DNA from: Tetracladium setigerum
Lineage: Eukaryota; Ascomycota; Leotiomycetes; Helotiales
DNA: 64,000 nucleotides
Direction of reading: 5' to 3'
NCBI GenBank assembly: GCA_031472005.1
Contig: PZJY01000005.1
Span: forward strand, 1,178,001 to 1,242,000
Part shown: positions 13,001-24,937 of the stretch, piece after piece
Numbering within the stretch: position 1 is the stretch's first letter
Layout of the letters: each line of letters begins with the position of its first letter
The notes under the pieces: generated by a model
Told to the model about the DNA's origin: nothing
Database searches by the model: none
What the model saw: only the letters and a program-made list of their open reading frames with translations
Program-made: the position numbers and the translations under genes

Positions 13001-16000
13001 CGCGAACAGCGAGACGAGAGCAGCGAGGCAGGTGGGATGGGATGGGAGAGGATGGATAGATAGGGCAGTGAGTGGAAAAGACAGAATCTTCCACGCACAT
13101 ACTGCTGCTGCAGGATAACAGAGGAGCGGAATCCCCGGGAAACTTGGTATTGGTGGTCTCGTTCTTCTTCTTCTGCTTTGTTCTGGGAGGAGGAGAACAG
13201 CAGCAAGCAACAGCGGAGGGGACTCCGCGGCGGCGGTCAGAAGAGCTGGGAGGAAGCTTGAGTGACAAGACAACGCACTTGGGGTGAGTGAGGCTTTTTC
13301 CGTGCGTCGTGGAACAGTGGAAGTGGAAATGATGGAAAATGTCAAGAACGGCGGACGTTTTGGTGCGACACTGGGCAGAAGACTGGAGGGAATAATACAG
13401 CAGTGGTGTAGCGGAAATCCAAATCCAAATCCAAATCCATTATTCTCCTCGATTATTTCTCGCAATAATCGGCGACAGCGAGATTTTGGAGAGAAAGGGA
13501 AAAACGATCTTGCTTGCCTGCTTGGCCGGTAGCATTTGCCCAAGCATGGACAATTTGATAGAGTCTTGTTTCCCCAATATTCGTCGAGGGACGAGGGGGA
13601 CCTAATCTCTTGAAGCTTTTCCAAATTCCCAGGTTCATGATAATCTGAGATGGATGATCCACGCAATTGGCAATTGACAACGATTTGCGCGAGAGAAAAA
13701 AGCCATCTCATTTCCTTGCCATCTCCATATCCAATCTTGCGAAAATCCAATCTTGCGAAAATCTGCACCTTCGAGTATGCACGCCGTCGACAGGCAGATA
13801 ATTGGCAGAAATGAGTATTTTGCCCCCTCGGCCCCTCCACGCTCCCCGTATTACATGCAAGCCAGAGCCATGGGAACAAGCTTTGTAGAATTGGATCCCC
13901 CGATGCCGCGCCAACCGATGTGGGCCAATAGAAGGAGATGGAGAGGCCGATAGAGTCTCTCTATCGTAGACATCGCACATCTTCACATAATTCGCCAGAA
14001 TCGCCAGCGGAGAGGATGGAAGAAGTGGGACAGTAGTGGGTTGCGGTAATTTTTGCGGCTTGCATAGCTTGCATGTTTTTCCACCTCAAAAAAAGAATCT
14101 GGATGGAAATTGCATCTTGGGTGACCGTAATTCGTGATTTCTTGGTCGACGGATCTCCGTACGTACGGAATTGCGGTGGTATTGGATTGAAGTGGATGTG
14201 ATTGGTCAATTGGAGGAATGGTTTTTTGTTTTTGCTGGCTTCTTTCTGCGACAGTCAATTATTCGTGATCAAATAGATGGATTGTCCCTCCTCATGTGGA
14301 AGCTTGGGAAGAGAGGGCAATGAACGCAACGGGAGCAATCGGGTCGCGCAATTGCTTGGGATTGTTTGATGAACCTCGACCGGCACGACTCAATCCCATG
14401 ATCGTCGTCCTGATCCTCCGTCCGCCGTCCTCGTTCCTCGTCGGCTATCCAACGCACAATCACAAAAACCAAAACAAACAACAAAACAACAACAATAACA
14501 ACAACAGGACCCTCCCTCTGCTCTGGAGGAGCTATCAATGATAAGTCATCGCATCCCAGTCACCTTGTTTGGGCCAAAGCTCCATTTCGAGTAATGAGCT
14601 CACCCTGGTCATCCGAGCTAGGCATGGATGCGAGGGTCTGCCGCCGAAATAACCCGCGGGGTGGGGGTGTGTTTGTCCCACTGCTGTCCCATTTTATTCC
14701 TTTCTCGCTTCACGAGTTCTAATCTGCATTCCTGCAATCAGCAGCAGCAGCGGTAATTGACCGCGAATAAATTCCGGGGATGAGAAATATGCGGAGGGTG
14801 CGCAGATGTGATACCAGCTGGAAGAATGGAAGCAGATAGACTTTGAACGGCGTGCGATGGGGCTACCATGTTGGCGGCTGATGGCTTGAATTTAGAGTGA
14901 AGATATTGAGACTTGTGGAAGTCATGAGATGAAGGAATGAATGTTTGTTCTCCCAGCCATCTATCTATCTACTCCGTACGGATAGGTTCAGTAGTAGGAT
15001 CGTCATCATTATTGAATCGGCTTGCTTCATGATGAGTAAAGTGGCGAGACAGACCGAGGTTCCCTTGCTGGTGGTGACGACTTTTTTGCTGACTTTGAAT
15101 CCGCCGAATCTCCGTGATGCGCTGCGATGTCGTCGTTGTATTCGACGATGAGAGGCAGCAGCAGCAGCATGACTACAGTACGAACAAAGCACACACAAAG
15201 ATTACTATCATTATGCCAGCAAGGCCAGCAACGGCCATATTCCGGGCGATAAAGAAGCTCATTTTTTTCTCCAGGGTCCTCGTTTACCCCATCTTGCCGA
15301 GATTATTCCAGCGCACAATCCATCCACGATTCAGAGGAAGCACGATCATGAATCTGTGAGGAGCCTTGGAAGTTGCCAAATTGATGATGGGATCGACGTC
15401 GGGAAGGACGAGGAATGGCGAATAATGGTGCTGCACGCCCGTTAGGTAATCCGTAGTCAGAGATGACTTTTGTGTACACGACAAGTTGCCCTGCAAAAAT
15501 GATACTGGCGGATAGTCAGTCAGACTACGGCGGGCCCAAACATCCCGCGGAATAATGAATAATGGCTAGCATATTGGCGGTCACAATGAAACATCGATGA
15601 TAATGAGAAAGGTGGTGGTCAATAGTACAGGTGAAACGAAGGGGACTCTTTGACTGGTTGATGTGTATCAAACCTAGATCCCAAGCTCCTCAAACGGCCG
15701 AAGCTATTCATGAGAGGAGGAGTGTGAGAGTCTGTGAGAGATGGAGGACCTTTTCACAATTCGGCAGGCAGAGATAGATAGGGCGACCAACGACGATGCA
15801 GCCAGGGCGTGGGCCTGGGTCAGTCTGGCTTCAATTCGCCTAGCACCAAGGTTTAAATGCCGCAGAATTCGCTTTCTCTCGCTCTCGCTCTCGCCGGGTA
15901 GGGTTGAGCATTGCTGCTGCTGCTGTTGCTAACTCCATTCTGACGGGTGGCGGAACGGGCTCTGGCTGCTGCTGCTGCTGCTCGCGCTTTTTCTCGCGCA

Positions 16001-17529
16001 TGTCAAGTCCTGTTAGTCTGGACGACTCTTGGACTCTTGGATTCGTGAACTTCTGAAGATGTTGATTATTTTTGAGATGACCGTTAGTCACCATCATCCA
16101 TCCATTCTCCTCCCTGCGTACATCACATACCGTCACCATACAGTCAGTAATAACGTTTTTGAATGCAATTGAAATGCAATCCATGGACCTCGATGACGAT
16201 GAGGCGGCTGTTGCGAGTGCTGGCATTGGCCACTCACAGATAGGAATGACCGACAGGGCCGCCCAAACGAGGTCAATTGCCGTGACGTCCGAGGGTGCTG
16301 CCAGTCAGTCAGGAACTCGTAAATCGAGTAATCCGAGGGCTGTCATTGGCACGACGCCTGTATAATGGAGTAGCGGCGGTAATTTGCCTTTGACGGGGGG
16401 GTGCAAGTAATGTAATAATGTAATCGTCCCTCATCTTCCTCCTAATCGTCCTATTGGTCGAATTCGTTGTTTGTGTGTGGTTTTGTGGGTGTTCGTGAAT
16501 GATATCCGCGAGATTTGCTGCTTGGAGGGAACGAGGCTTTCGGCTTCGACGCTTGTGACGCACAGAAGAGCTGAAGGGGCCAACCAGATGGCAGCTGTGA
16601 TTCCATATATATGACCCGTGCACTTTTGCGCGACTTCCATTTGCAACTTTCGACGTAATTGATTGGGGCCGGGTCACGGTAAAAGACGGGTCTCCGTAAA
16701 ACGGCGGCGAGAAAGGAGTACGGCGGGCGGGATGCAGGTCGTCTGGCCCTCGGAAAGTCGAGAAAGTCATAATTAAAAGAGCACCCCACTCCGGCGTAGC
16801 GTGCCCCCTCCAACCGTGAAATACCTCAGAGCTAAGCCGCATTGGGAAGAAGAGGGAAGAGGGACGAGGGAGGGAGCATGGTCCTGGTCCATGAGGGAGC
16901 TTTCCTGCAGGGTGGTGGGAGTAGTGGAGTGGAGCCAGAAGCAGACCTTGTTGATTGAGTGGTGATCGCCCAGCAACAGAATTGGACGTGCAATTGAACT
17001 GTCAGGTCAGTGAGTGAGCGAGCGAGTGTGAGTGAGGGAGAAAACGAAGAAGAGGCGCCGCCGAAAGTGGTGATGGGTCCCGCGCTAGAGAAATGATAGA
17101 AAAGAGCTCCTGCCCGCTGCCCTCCCTTCTTCTTGCTCCCTCCTTCTCACCCTTCCTCACCCTTCCCTCCTCAACTCTCCCGACATAGAGAATAGAGATC
17201 AATGTCACTTTAAGTGTGCGTTATCTGCTACTTGTCGAGAAGGCGAATTGAAGCCAGTCTCTCTCACGGTCTCACCACCAACCACAACCAAACTCTCCTC
17301 TCCGCCGTCTACGTCGTCCTCGATATAATCAAGTCAATCTCAAGAAGCAATCAACACCGCGCCAGCCATATCTTCTGTGCTGCGCACAGCTTGTGGTCAA
17401 TCGTCTCCAGCCAGATCGAGCTCATTCGCACTCAATTGAGTCGATTGTTCTCATTTTAAACACACCCTTCCAACTACACCACATCCTTTTTTCAATCTTT
17501 GCACGCGTTTACTACTACATTCAATCAAA
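13001..17529. other. Gene-free upstream region of the H+-ATPase
   Basis: No gene is supported. The region is richer in G+C and CpG than the stretch before it, and contains an (AAATCC)4 tract at 13416-13439. The proximal part, 17100-17190, is strongly C+T rich on the plus strand, and 17270-17529 reads like a fungal 5' leader (CAACCACAACC, CAACTACACCACATCC). A three-codon upstream ORF (ATG at 17202, stop at 17211) would lie in the leader if transcription starts upstream of it. The promoter of the H+-ATPase must lie in this interval. Confidence 0.5.
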
Positions 17530-20500
17530 ATGGCAACTCACGAGAACGGCGGTGGCCTCAACGAGAAGGATGCCCGCGTCGATGACAACCAAGACATGGG
17601 CGAGTATGGCAACCTTGTTCGCTACATCTCCACCTATCGCGATGGCCGAAGAGGCTCAACTGCCTCCGGTGCTGGCGATGATGCGAAGCCCAAGAAGAAG
17701 GGCCTCTTCTCTCGCAAGCCCAAGAGTGGCAGCGAGGGTCAAGGTTTCGAGACCCCCGACGACTGGCTCAACACCGACATGAAGCAAGGTCTCTCCGAAG
17801 CTGATGTCACTGCTCGCCGAAGCAAGACTGGCTGGAACGAGCTTTCTTCCGAGAAGGAGAATCTCTTCCTCAAGTTCGTCGGTTTCTTCCGCGGTCCTGT
17901 CCTTTATGGTACGTGTGTTTTTGTTTTAATTCTTTCGCGATTGTCTTCATTTTCACGTTGCAAACCTTCTCTGTTGGGTCAATCTTCACGCGCACCCAAT
18001 TTCCGCAACCCGTCCCGTGTTTTCCCCGTGGACTCGGCCTGCCCTGATTCATGAACGGATGGCATCCACCCCCCACATTTTGTTTCTCTCAACGCTCAGA
18101 CGCTGTTCGCGCGATTCCATCTCGCGTGTTTCACCAGCTCATCGCATGTCCCTCATCAATTGCTTTTGTGAGCATGGGGACGGCGAGCGGGGCCCACAAT
18201 CAGTTCTTTCATCTGACGGCTTAATTCCTTTGCTTGGCACGGAAATGAGTTGCACATCAATTATTGGGAATGGGAAAACATGCTAACAATGCCTGCCTAT
18301 AGTTATGGAAATTGCTGTCCTCCTCGCTGCTGGTCTTCGTGCCTACATTGATTTGGGCGTTATTGTTGGTATTCTCTTCCTCAACGCCATCGTCGGTTGG
18401 TATCAAGAGAAGCAAGCTGCCGATGTCGTCGCTTCCCTCAAGGGTGACATCGCTATGCGATCTACTGTCGTCCGTGGTGGTGTTGAGCAAGAAATTAAGG
18501 CCCGTGAATTGGTTCCTGGTGATATCGTAAGTGCCACATCCCCTGACTGCCAGCACCTCAACATCATCTAACTGTCTGCAGATCGTCGTCGAGGATGGAC
18601 AAGTCGTCCCAGCCGATTCCCGAATCATCTGCGCATACGATAACCCAACTGGATACCAAACCTACCTCAGCGAACTCGAAGCTCAACGTGGCGATTCTCG
18701 CGATGCTGCCAAGGGTGAGGACGAGGATGAGGATCACGGAGAGAAACACGGTTCTGGATACGCTCTTCTTGCCATCGATCAATCTGCCATGACTGGAGAG
18801 TCCCTCGCCGTCGACAAGTACGTCGCAGATGTCATCTACTATACTACTGGTTGCAAGCGTGGAAAGGCATACTGTGTTGTTACCCACTCTGCAAAGATGT
18901 CTTTCGTCGGTCGCACTGCTTCTTTGGTCTCTGGTGCTCAAGACACTGGTCACTTCAAGGCTATCATGAACTCCATCGGAACGTCGCTCTTGGTTTTGGT
19001 CGTCGGCTGGATCTTGATCGCATGGATCGGTGGTTTCTTCCGTCACTTGCAAATCGCTACCCCAGAAGACTCTTCCAACACTCTCCTCCGTTACGCCTTG
19101 ATTCTCTTGATTGTTGGTGTTCCAGTCGGTCTTCCCGTCGTTACCACCACCACTTTGGCCGTCGGAGCTGCTTATCTCGCTGAGGAGAAGGCTATTGTCC
19201 AAAAGCTTACTGCCATTGAGTCCCTTGCTGTAAGTTCCACATTTCCTATTACTCCCCTTCAATCTGCCTAGGAATTTGCCTAGCAACTTCTATCCCACCA
19301 CCTTCTGCTTCTGCGAGCCGATCGGTGCGGGGGATGAGGTTGCTTTTGCAGAGCGGGCGCCGATCATTCCGACCTGCTTCCACAGCTCCAATGATTGGCC
19401 CTAGCCATCATCCGTCTCTTCCCTGCTGCAGCGCGCATCTCCGAGATGAAAGTCAATCAAGGCTCGTCATTTTTCTCGGTGTTTTTGCCATCAGCTTATG
19501 GGTTTTGGCACATTGCCATTCTACACCTGCCCACACAATTTGCAATGCAGCGCTAATCTGTTTCCTTCTAGGGTGTTGATGTCCTCTGTTCCGACAAGAC
19601 TGGTACGCTCACTGCCAACCAATTGTCTATCCGTGAACCCTTCGTCGCTGATGGCGTTGATGTCAACTGGATGATGGCCGTCGCTGCCCTTGCCTCTTCC
19701 CACAACGTCAAGTCCCTCGACCCAATTGACAAAGTCACTATCCTCACCCTCAAGAGATACCCAAAAGCCAAGGATATCCTCTCCCAAGGCTGGACCACCG
19801 ACAAGTTCACTCCTTTCGATCCCGTCTCCAAGCGTATCACTGCCGTCGTCCAAAAGGATGGTGTTACCTTCATCTGCGCCAAGGGTGCCCCCAAGGCCAT
19901 TCTCAACCTCACTGAATGCACCAAGGAAGACTCCGACATGTACAAGGCCAAGACCACTGAGTTCGCTCGACGTGGTTTCCGTTCTCTCGGTGTCGCTGTC
20001 AAGGAAGGTAACGGACCATGGCAACTACTCGGCATGCTCCCCATGTTCGATCCTCCTCGTGAGGATACTGCCTCCACCATCGCTGAAGCTCAAGTTCTCG
20101 GTCTCTCCGTTAAGATGTTGACTGGTGATGCCATTGCCATCGCCAAGGAGACTTGCAAGATGTTGGCTCTCGGTACCAAGGTTTACAACTCTGACAAGCT
20201 CATCCACGGTGGTCTCTCTGGTACTACCCAGCACGATCTCGTTGAGAAGGCTGATGGTTTCGCTGAGGTTTTCCCCGAGCACAAGTACCAGGTCGTCGAG
20301 ATGTTGCAACAACGTGGACATTTGACTGCCATGACTGGTGACGGTGTCAACGATGCTCCTTCCCTCAAGAAGTCCGATTGCGGTATTGCCGTCGAGGGTG
20401 CTACCGAAGCCGCTCAAGCCGCCGCTGATATTGTCTTCCTTGCCCCAGGTCTTTCCACCATTGTCTCTGCCATCAAGATCGCTCGTCAAATTTTCCAACG

Positions 20501-21287
20501 TATGAAGGCTTATATCCAATACCGTATTGCTCTTTGCTTGCACTTGGAAATCTACCTCGTCACCTCCATGGTCGTCATCCGTGAGACTATCCGATCCGAG
20601 CTTATTGTCTTCCTCGCCTTGTTCGCTGATTTGGCCACCATTGCCATCGCTTACGACAACGCACACTTCGAGATCCGTCCAGTCGAATGGCAACTCCCAA
20701 AAATCTGGATCATCTCCGTTGTTCTCGGTGTTGAACTTGCTCTCGGTACATGGGTTCTTCGTGGCTCTCTCTTCATGCCAAACGGTGGTATGATCAACAA
20801 CTTCGGTTCCATCCAAGGCATGCTCTTCTTGCAAGTCTCCCTCACTGAGAATTGGCTCATCTTCGTCACCCGTGGTTACGAGACCTGGCCTTCTTGGCAA
20901 CTCGTTGGCGCCATCTTCGGTGTCGACGTTCTCGCTACTCTCTTCGCTGTCTTCGGTTGGTTGTGTGATGGAGCTGGAGAGCCTTCCGACCCATTCACCA
21001 AGAACAGACTCCTCTCCGAGAACGGCAAGACCTCCATCGTCACTGTCTGCATTGTTTGGGGTTTCTCCATCGGTGTTGTCATCATCTGCGCCATCACCTA
21101 CCACCTCATGAACCAAATGTCCTGGTTGACCAACCTTGGACGTGCCAAGCGCAGCAAGGCTGATACCCAGATCGAGAACATCATCGCCCACTTGTCCAAG
21201 ATTGCCATGCAACACGAGGTTGATGAGCACGGAAACAACAGGTGGCACCTTGCACCAAAGGCTTCTGAGGCTGAGGAGGATGATTAG
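17530..21287 (+). CDS. PMA1: Plasma-membrane H+-transporting P-type ATPase
   Basis: This P3A-type ATPase pumps protons out of the cell using ATP and powers nutrient/H+ symport. Exons 17530-17908, 18303-18526, 18582-19229 and 19572-21287 keep frame through all three junctions and give 988 residues, like the longer PmaA class of filamentous fungi rather than the roughly 920-residue yeast type. Visible marks are TGES in the actuator domain (about 272-275), the phosphorylated Asp in CSDKTGTLT (Asp425), KGAP in the nucleotide-binding domain, TGDGVNDAPSLKK at the hinge, and about ten membrane segments. A very acidic insert (GEDEDEDHGEKHG) precedes TGES. The C-terminal tail ends in an acidic EAEEDD stretch after a helical region and is probably regulatory. 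Two of the introns are long (about 394 and 342 nt) compared with the rest of the window. The next supported gene upstream is about 15 kb away. Confidence 0.97.
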
Positions 21288-22274
21288 ATATTTCGCTCCC
21301 GAAATATTTGATTTTCCTGTTTTGCTTTTGTTTGTCTCGCAAGAAAGTTAATTAATCAAAGGGATTGGATGAGCTGATTGCTACCCTGCTTCGGTTTTGT
21401 CCATCCTGGATCTCGCTTGTTGGAATGTTTTTACTTATGGCTGCACATCTTGGTGCGATCTTATGATGTGGATGTGAGCATGAAAGGAGCATACTCTGGC
21501 AAGCGAGTGGGTGGGGGTGGTTGGTGTGTAATACAGTACTGTACCTAGAACATGGTCGGCAAGGTGGTCTTAGGACCGGATACCACAAACTTTATATATT
21601 CCCTTTTATGTCAATAAGAAAATTCATCAAAAAAGCTCTTGGTTTCCAGTTTCTTTCTTGATATGCAAAGTGGTGATGAGAATGCAGTCGGTGACTTTGG
21701 TATTTTCCTTCAATTCTTCTCTCATATGGAAGTAATCTCATGTCCTGTTCTCTTGTTACCCTTTTATTCTCTCTCGTTCTCCTTCCTGTTTTTCGCATTA
21801 ACACATCTATCCATCCACCCATCCCTTCTCTCCTCTCCCTCTTCTCCCCTCTTCTCCCCTCTTCTCTCCAGTAGTTGGAGGGAAAGAGAGCGGGGGGCTG
21901 AGTGGGGGAGGTGAGTAGTGAAGAAGAGAATGAATGAAGGGCAGGTTTTATATTTTTTTGCTTACAATACTTACTTACTGGTAAGCAAAGCAGTGACTTG
22001 CTTGCTTGCTTTTGTTCTTGTGATACTTGCTTTCTGCTTCGAGATTTTTGTTGTTTTTTAGATGGTTACCCAACTCTCCGTTGTGCTGTTGCAGTCAAAA
22101 TTCAAACTATGGCAACAACATTTGATACTTGTTTTGGATGGTTTTGTTTCTTTTTGGGAATTTTCCAACTCAACTTTCGGCTGTGCTATCATTGCAATCA
22201 AAAATCAAATATGTCAGTGACATCTATCTTCCTCATCTACCTATACAATTCCCTGAGGGGTCTGGTTATGGTGT
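21288..22274. other. Intergenic region between convergent genes
   Basis: This is the 3' flank of the H+-ATPase (plus strand) and of the coiled-coil gene (minus strand). It holds a TACAGTACTGTA palindrome at 21533-21544, repeats of CTTCTCCCCT at 21838-21868, and CTTGCTTG/CTTACTTA simple repeats near 21960-22010. No gene is seen. Confidence 0.5.
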
Positions 22275-23561
22275 TTATACTTTCGGGTCATCATTAAGCC
22301 AAGTTACCCACCTCACCGAAGTCATCATCAACAGCTTCATCTTCCAAACCTCTCCACCCTCATGAAACCAATTCAAATCCTGAATGGCCCTCTCCTTCTC
22401 ACGCACCTCGAACTCCTCCGCATCAGCTTTGATAAGCTCCTTCGAAACACCCATCTCCAACAACTCCTCCTCGGACTCGACTTTCTCGAACGTACTTGCG
22501 TCCAGCATCGCTCCACCGGCCTTGAATGCCGTCAGAAACAGCGCAACTTTCCGACCACCCGGCGCTTCGTATACCTCCTCGATGAGTTCCACAAACATAT
22601 CCATCTCAGCCTCATCAAGGCTATTATACCACCACATCCCCATCCTCTCCAGCGTGCGCCACGAACTCTCGATGATCCACCAAGAGCGCAAATCGTGCTT
22701 GCTCTCCTCCACAGCCCACTTCCTAACAGCGTCTCGATTAGCCTTGAACTCCTCCGCCTTCGCGGCAAAGAGCTCCTTCCGCTCCATCGTCGCCGCCTTT
22801 GCGGTAATCGCATCCAACGTATCCAGAAGACGTTCCTCACGATCGACCCGCCCCCGCTCGAATTTGAGACGGCGAGCGACATCTTCAGGCTTGGTAGAGT
22901 ATGAAAGTTCTTTGAACTTGCGAATACGAGCGGCTTTTTCGAGCTTGTGAAGGCGAGCGGCTTCTTCGAGTTCGACATTGCGTTCGGCGTCTTCGATATT
23001 GCGAAGGCGTGCGGCTTCCTCGACTTCGCGACGGCGTGCGGCTCCTTCGAGTTCGAGACGGCGGTTGGCTTCTTCGACTTCGAGACGGCGCGCGACTTCT
23101 TCGAGTTGGAGGAGAGCGGCCATGCGTTCTGCGGCGATGCGTTCTCTGACGACCCGAGCTGCTTTGAGCTGGCGGATGGTTTGCTTGAGGTGGAGTCGGG
23201 CGGCGAGAAGTTGGGCTTGGTGAGATTTGGCGGCTTGTTGGCTGGCTAATTTTCGTGCTGCTGCGGCTGTTTTTGCTGCTGTTTTTGCTGCTTCTAATGC
23301 TTTGGCTAAGGCTTCTTGGATGTCGATTTGATCGGTGGGTGTGGTGGGCGTGTTGCTGCTTTCGTCTGCTGCGACTGTTGCAACTGCTACTGCTGCTCCT
23401 GCGGAGGAGGAGGAGGATGTGGGGACGATGATTGGGTGTTTGCGGGTATTCTTTGATTTTTGGGAGACGGCGACTGCGTTGATCTTGAGGCTTTGGACGG
23501 CTCTTTTTTCCGTTGTGTTGGCCATTTGGGCCTTGTTGTGCTTCTTGTTATTGCGTGCCAT
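22275..23561 (-). CDS. Unrecognised protein with a charged helix of 9-residue repeats
   Basis: I do not recognise a family. The uninterrupted frame gives 428 residues from the ATG at 23561, chosen because it opens MARNNKKHNK and the upstream frame looks like leader. The order is a basic N-terminus, a low-complexity Ser/Ala/Thr stretch, then a long Arg/Glu/Ala-rich helix. That helix contains about seven tandem 9-residue units of the type RRLEVEEAN, consistent with a coiled coil or single alpha helix. A more globular C-terminal part has conserved-looking tryptophans (RSWWIIESSWRTLERMGMWW). The last residues as written look unnatural; one extra base in the run 22357-22359 would instead give an acidic end (EDEAVDDDF) stopping at 22294. 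It lies in tandem with another helix-rich unknown gene. Confidence 0.65.
   Translation of the reverse strand: MARNNKKHNKAQMANTTEKRAVQSLKINAVAVSQKSKNTRKHPIIVPTSSSSSAGAAVAVATVAADESSNTPTTPTDQIDIQEALAKALEAAKTAAKTAAAARKLASQQAAKSHQAQLLAARLHLKQTIRQLKAARVVRERIAAERMAALLQLEEVARRLEVEEANRRLELEGAARRREVEEAARLRNIEDAERNVELEEAARLHKLEKAARIRKFKELSYSTKPEDVARRLKFERGRVDREERLLDTLDAITAKAATMERKELFAAKAEEFKANRDAVRKWAVEESKHDLRSWWIIESSWRTLERMGMWWYNSLDEAEMDMFVELIEEVYEAPGGRKVALFLTAFKAGGAMLDASTFEKVESEEELLEMGVSKELIKADAEEFEVREKERAIQDLNWFHEGGEVWKMKLLMMTSVRWVTWLNDDPKV
22927..23115 (-). repeat. Coding 27-bp minisatellite, 7 units
   Basis: Seven contiguous 27-nt units begin at 22927, 22954, 22981, 23008, 23035, 23062 and 23089. 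On the plus strand they follow the pattern CG-GCGGCTTCTTCGAGTTCGAGACGG. They encode the 9-residue Arg/Glu/Ala repeats of the overlapping gene without breaking its frame, so copy number can change without a frameshift. Confidence 0.8.
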
Positions 23562-23741
23562 GTTGACAGCGGTTGGTTTTGTTTCAATATGGATGGGTTT
23601 GTTGAAGTGAGTGAGTGAAGGAAGGGGTTTAGAACTTCGGGGGTGGGAATGTGCGTGAGTTCCTTGAGAATTCTGGATGTGTGGAATGTTCGGTGTGATG
23701 TATTCGAAATTTCGATGTGCGAAGTTAAGCAAGCGTTGCAA

Positions 23742-24760
23742 TAAAAGATAGAATTAGAACGAGAAAGATAGATAACCCAAGAATCCAGGGGAGGAGGAGG
23801 GAAAGAAGAGGTAGTTTAAACAACGAAATTGAGGTTTGAACCACTCCTCAAAAACTAAACTCCCGAATCTGTCTACTAGCGCCCTGCGCCTTGTCAACTA
23901 GTGACATGTTATCAGTCATTCCAAAGAAGCCGTCGTAGCTAGCCCCAGGACCAAAAGTGCTTAAATACTTTAGTTTAGCTTAAGTGTACTCTTGTCAAGT
24001 TGTCCTGCTCGACTAGTCCGACTGACTTTTAACTGCCTCTGGAACACGACAGAAAATATCACCAAATGTGTCCACGGTGAATAGTGATTCGATAACTGCA
24101 AAACTTATAACGCATGATTCAGAAAATGTAATGAGGAAGATAATGAGATGTACAAAGCCCCACCTCATGATTTTTGAATTCGGATCTTGCGTCGTCAACT
24201 CGTCCAACTTTTCCGAAATTTCAGAAAAGAATTGTTGTGGTGTTGGGAATAAAGTTGCGTGTAAGTATGGGATCGTATGAATAAATGAATGAAGATGGGA
24301 GTGTGTTCTTCGCTGCGATAGATCGATGCAGAATGCATCTAGATAGAGCCGCGCGAGGCAACTGTCCCTTGACTGAGAATTTCAGGGCGGAAATTCAAAG
24401 TGGACACTCGAAACGGGACTGTTGGAATAGACACAAGGACTTTCTTGATGAATGTAACAAGAGACATGATTCATGAGTGTGTCTGAAAATTCCGATGCTA
24501 AGAATTCGAGAGAAAGTTGCATGTTCTGCCAAGGAAATATCGTGATTGTTGTCATGTCACCTCACTCACTCGCGCTCCACCAAGACTTTACTATTTTCTA
24601 TCTATCTAGCTATTTGGATTGATTAGAAAGTTGCCAACAAAACGACAGACAAACAAATCTACCTATGCCTCCAGTTCCCAAGACAAAGAGAGAATCAACC
24701 CAAAAAATCACATTGAGGTACAAAAATACTATCTGCAATACAAAATCCTTCTCATCACCA
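23742..24760. other. Intergenic, no gene seen
   Basis: This is the upstream flank of the 23.6-kb gene and the downstream flank of the next one. Only short ORFs without family features occur. No RNA gene was recognised. Confidence 0.5.
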
Positions 24761-24916
24761 TCCAAAATCCCATCTCAATCTTCACTCCTGAGTATGTGAG
24801 GTCCATTTAAACCCCTGCACTCACTTCCACCAAACAAAAACAAAATCTCATCGCAATCTTCACTCGCGAGTATGTGAGGTCCATTTAAACCCTGCACTCA
24901 ATTCCACCAAACAAGA
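24761..24916 (+). repeat. Tandem duplication of a 78-bp unit
   Basis: Two direct copies, about 24761-24840 and 24841-24916, share GAGTATGTGAGGTCCATTTA and flanking sequence ending CCACCAAACAA. They differ by a few substitutions and by single-base C-run length. The array ends about 20 bp beyond the stop codon of the minus-strand gene that follows, so it would lie in its 3' UTR. Confidence 0.85.
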
Positions 24917-24937
24917 CAATGAAGTATCGAGTTACTT

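Noticed and set aside
12989..13879. 296-residue minus-strand ORF in the gene-free stretch
   Set aside because: Composition is Pro/Ser/Arg/Cys-rich and follows the local CT and AAATCC repeats; no motif, and overlapping ORFs in other frames look equally likely.
16309..16842. 177-residue minus-strand ORF upstream of the proton pump
   Set aside because: Arg/Ser/Thr-rich with no domain; competing frames in the same interval are of similar length.
20025..21248. 407-residue open frame antisense to the H+-ATPase
   Set aside because: It mirrors strong codon bias of the sense gene; composition is Asp/Glu/Gly-rich with no family features.
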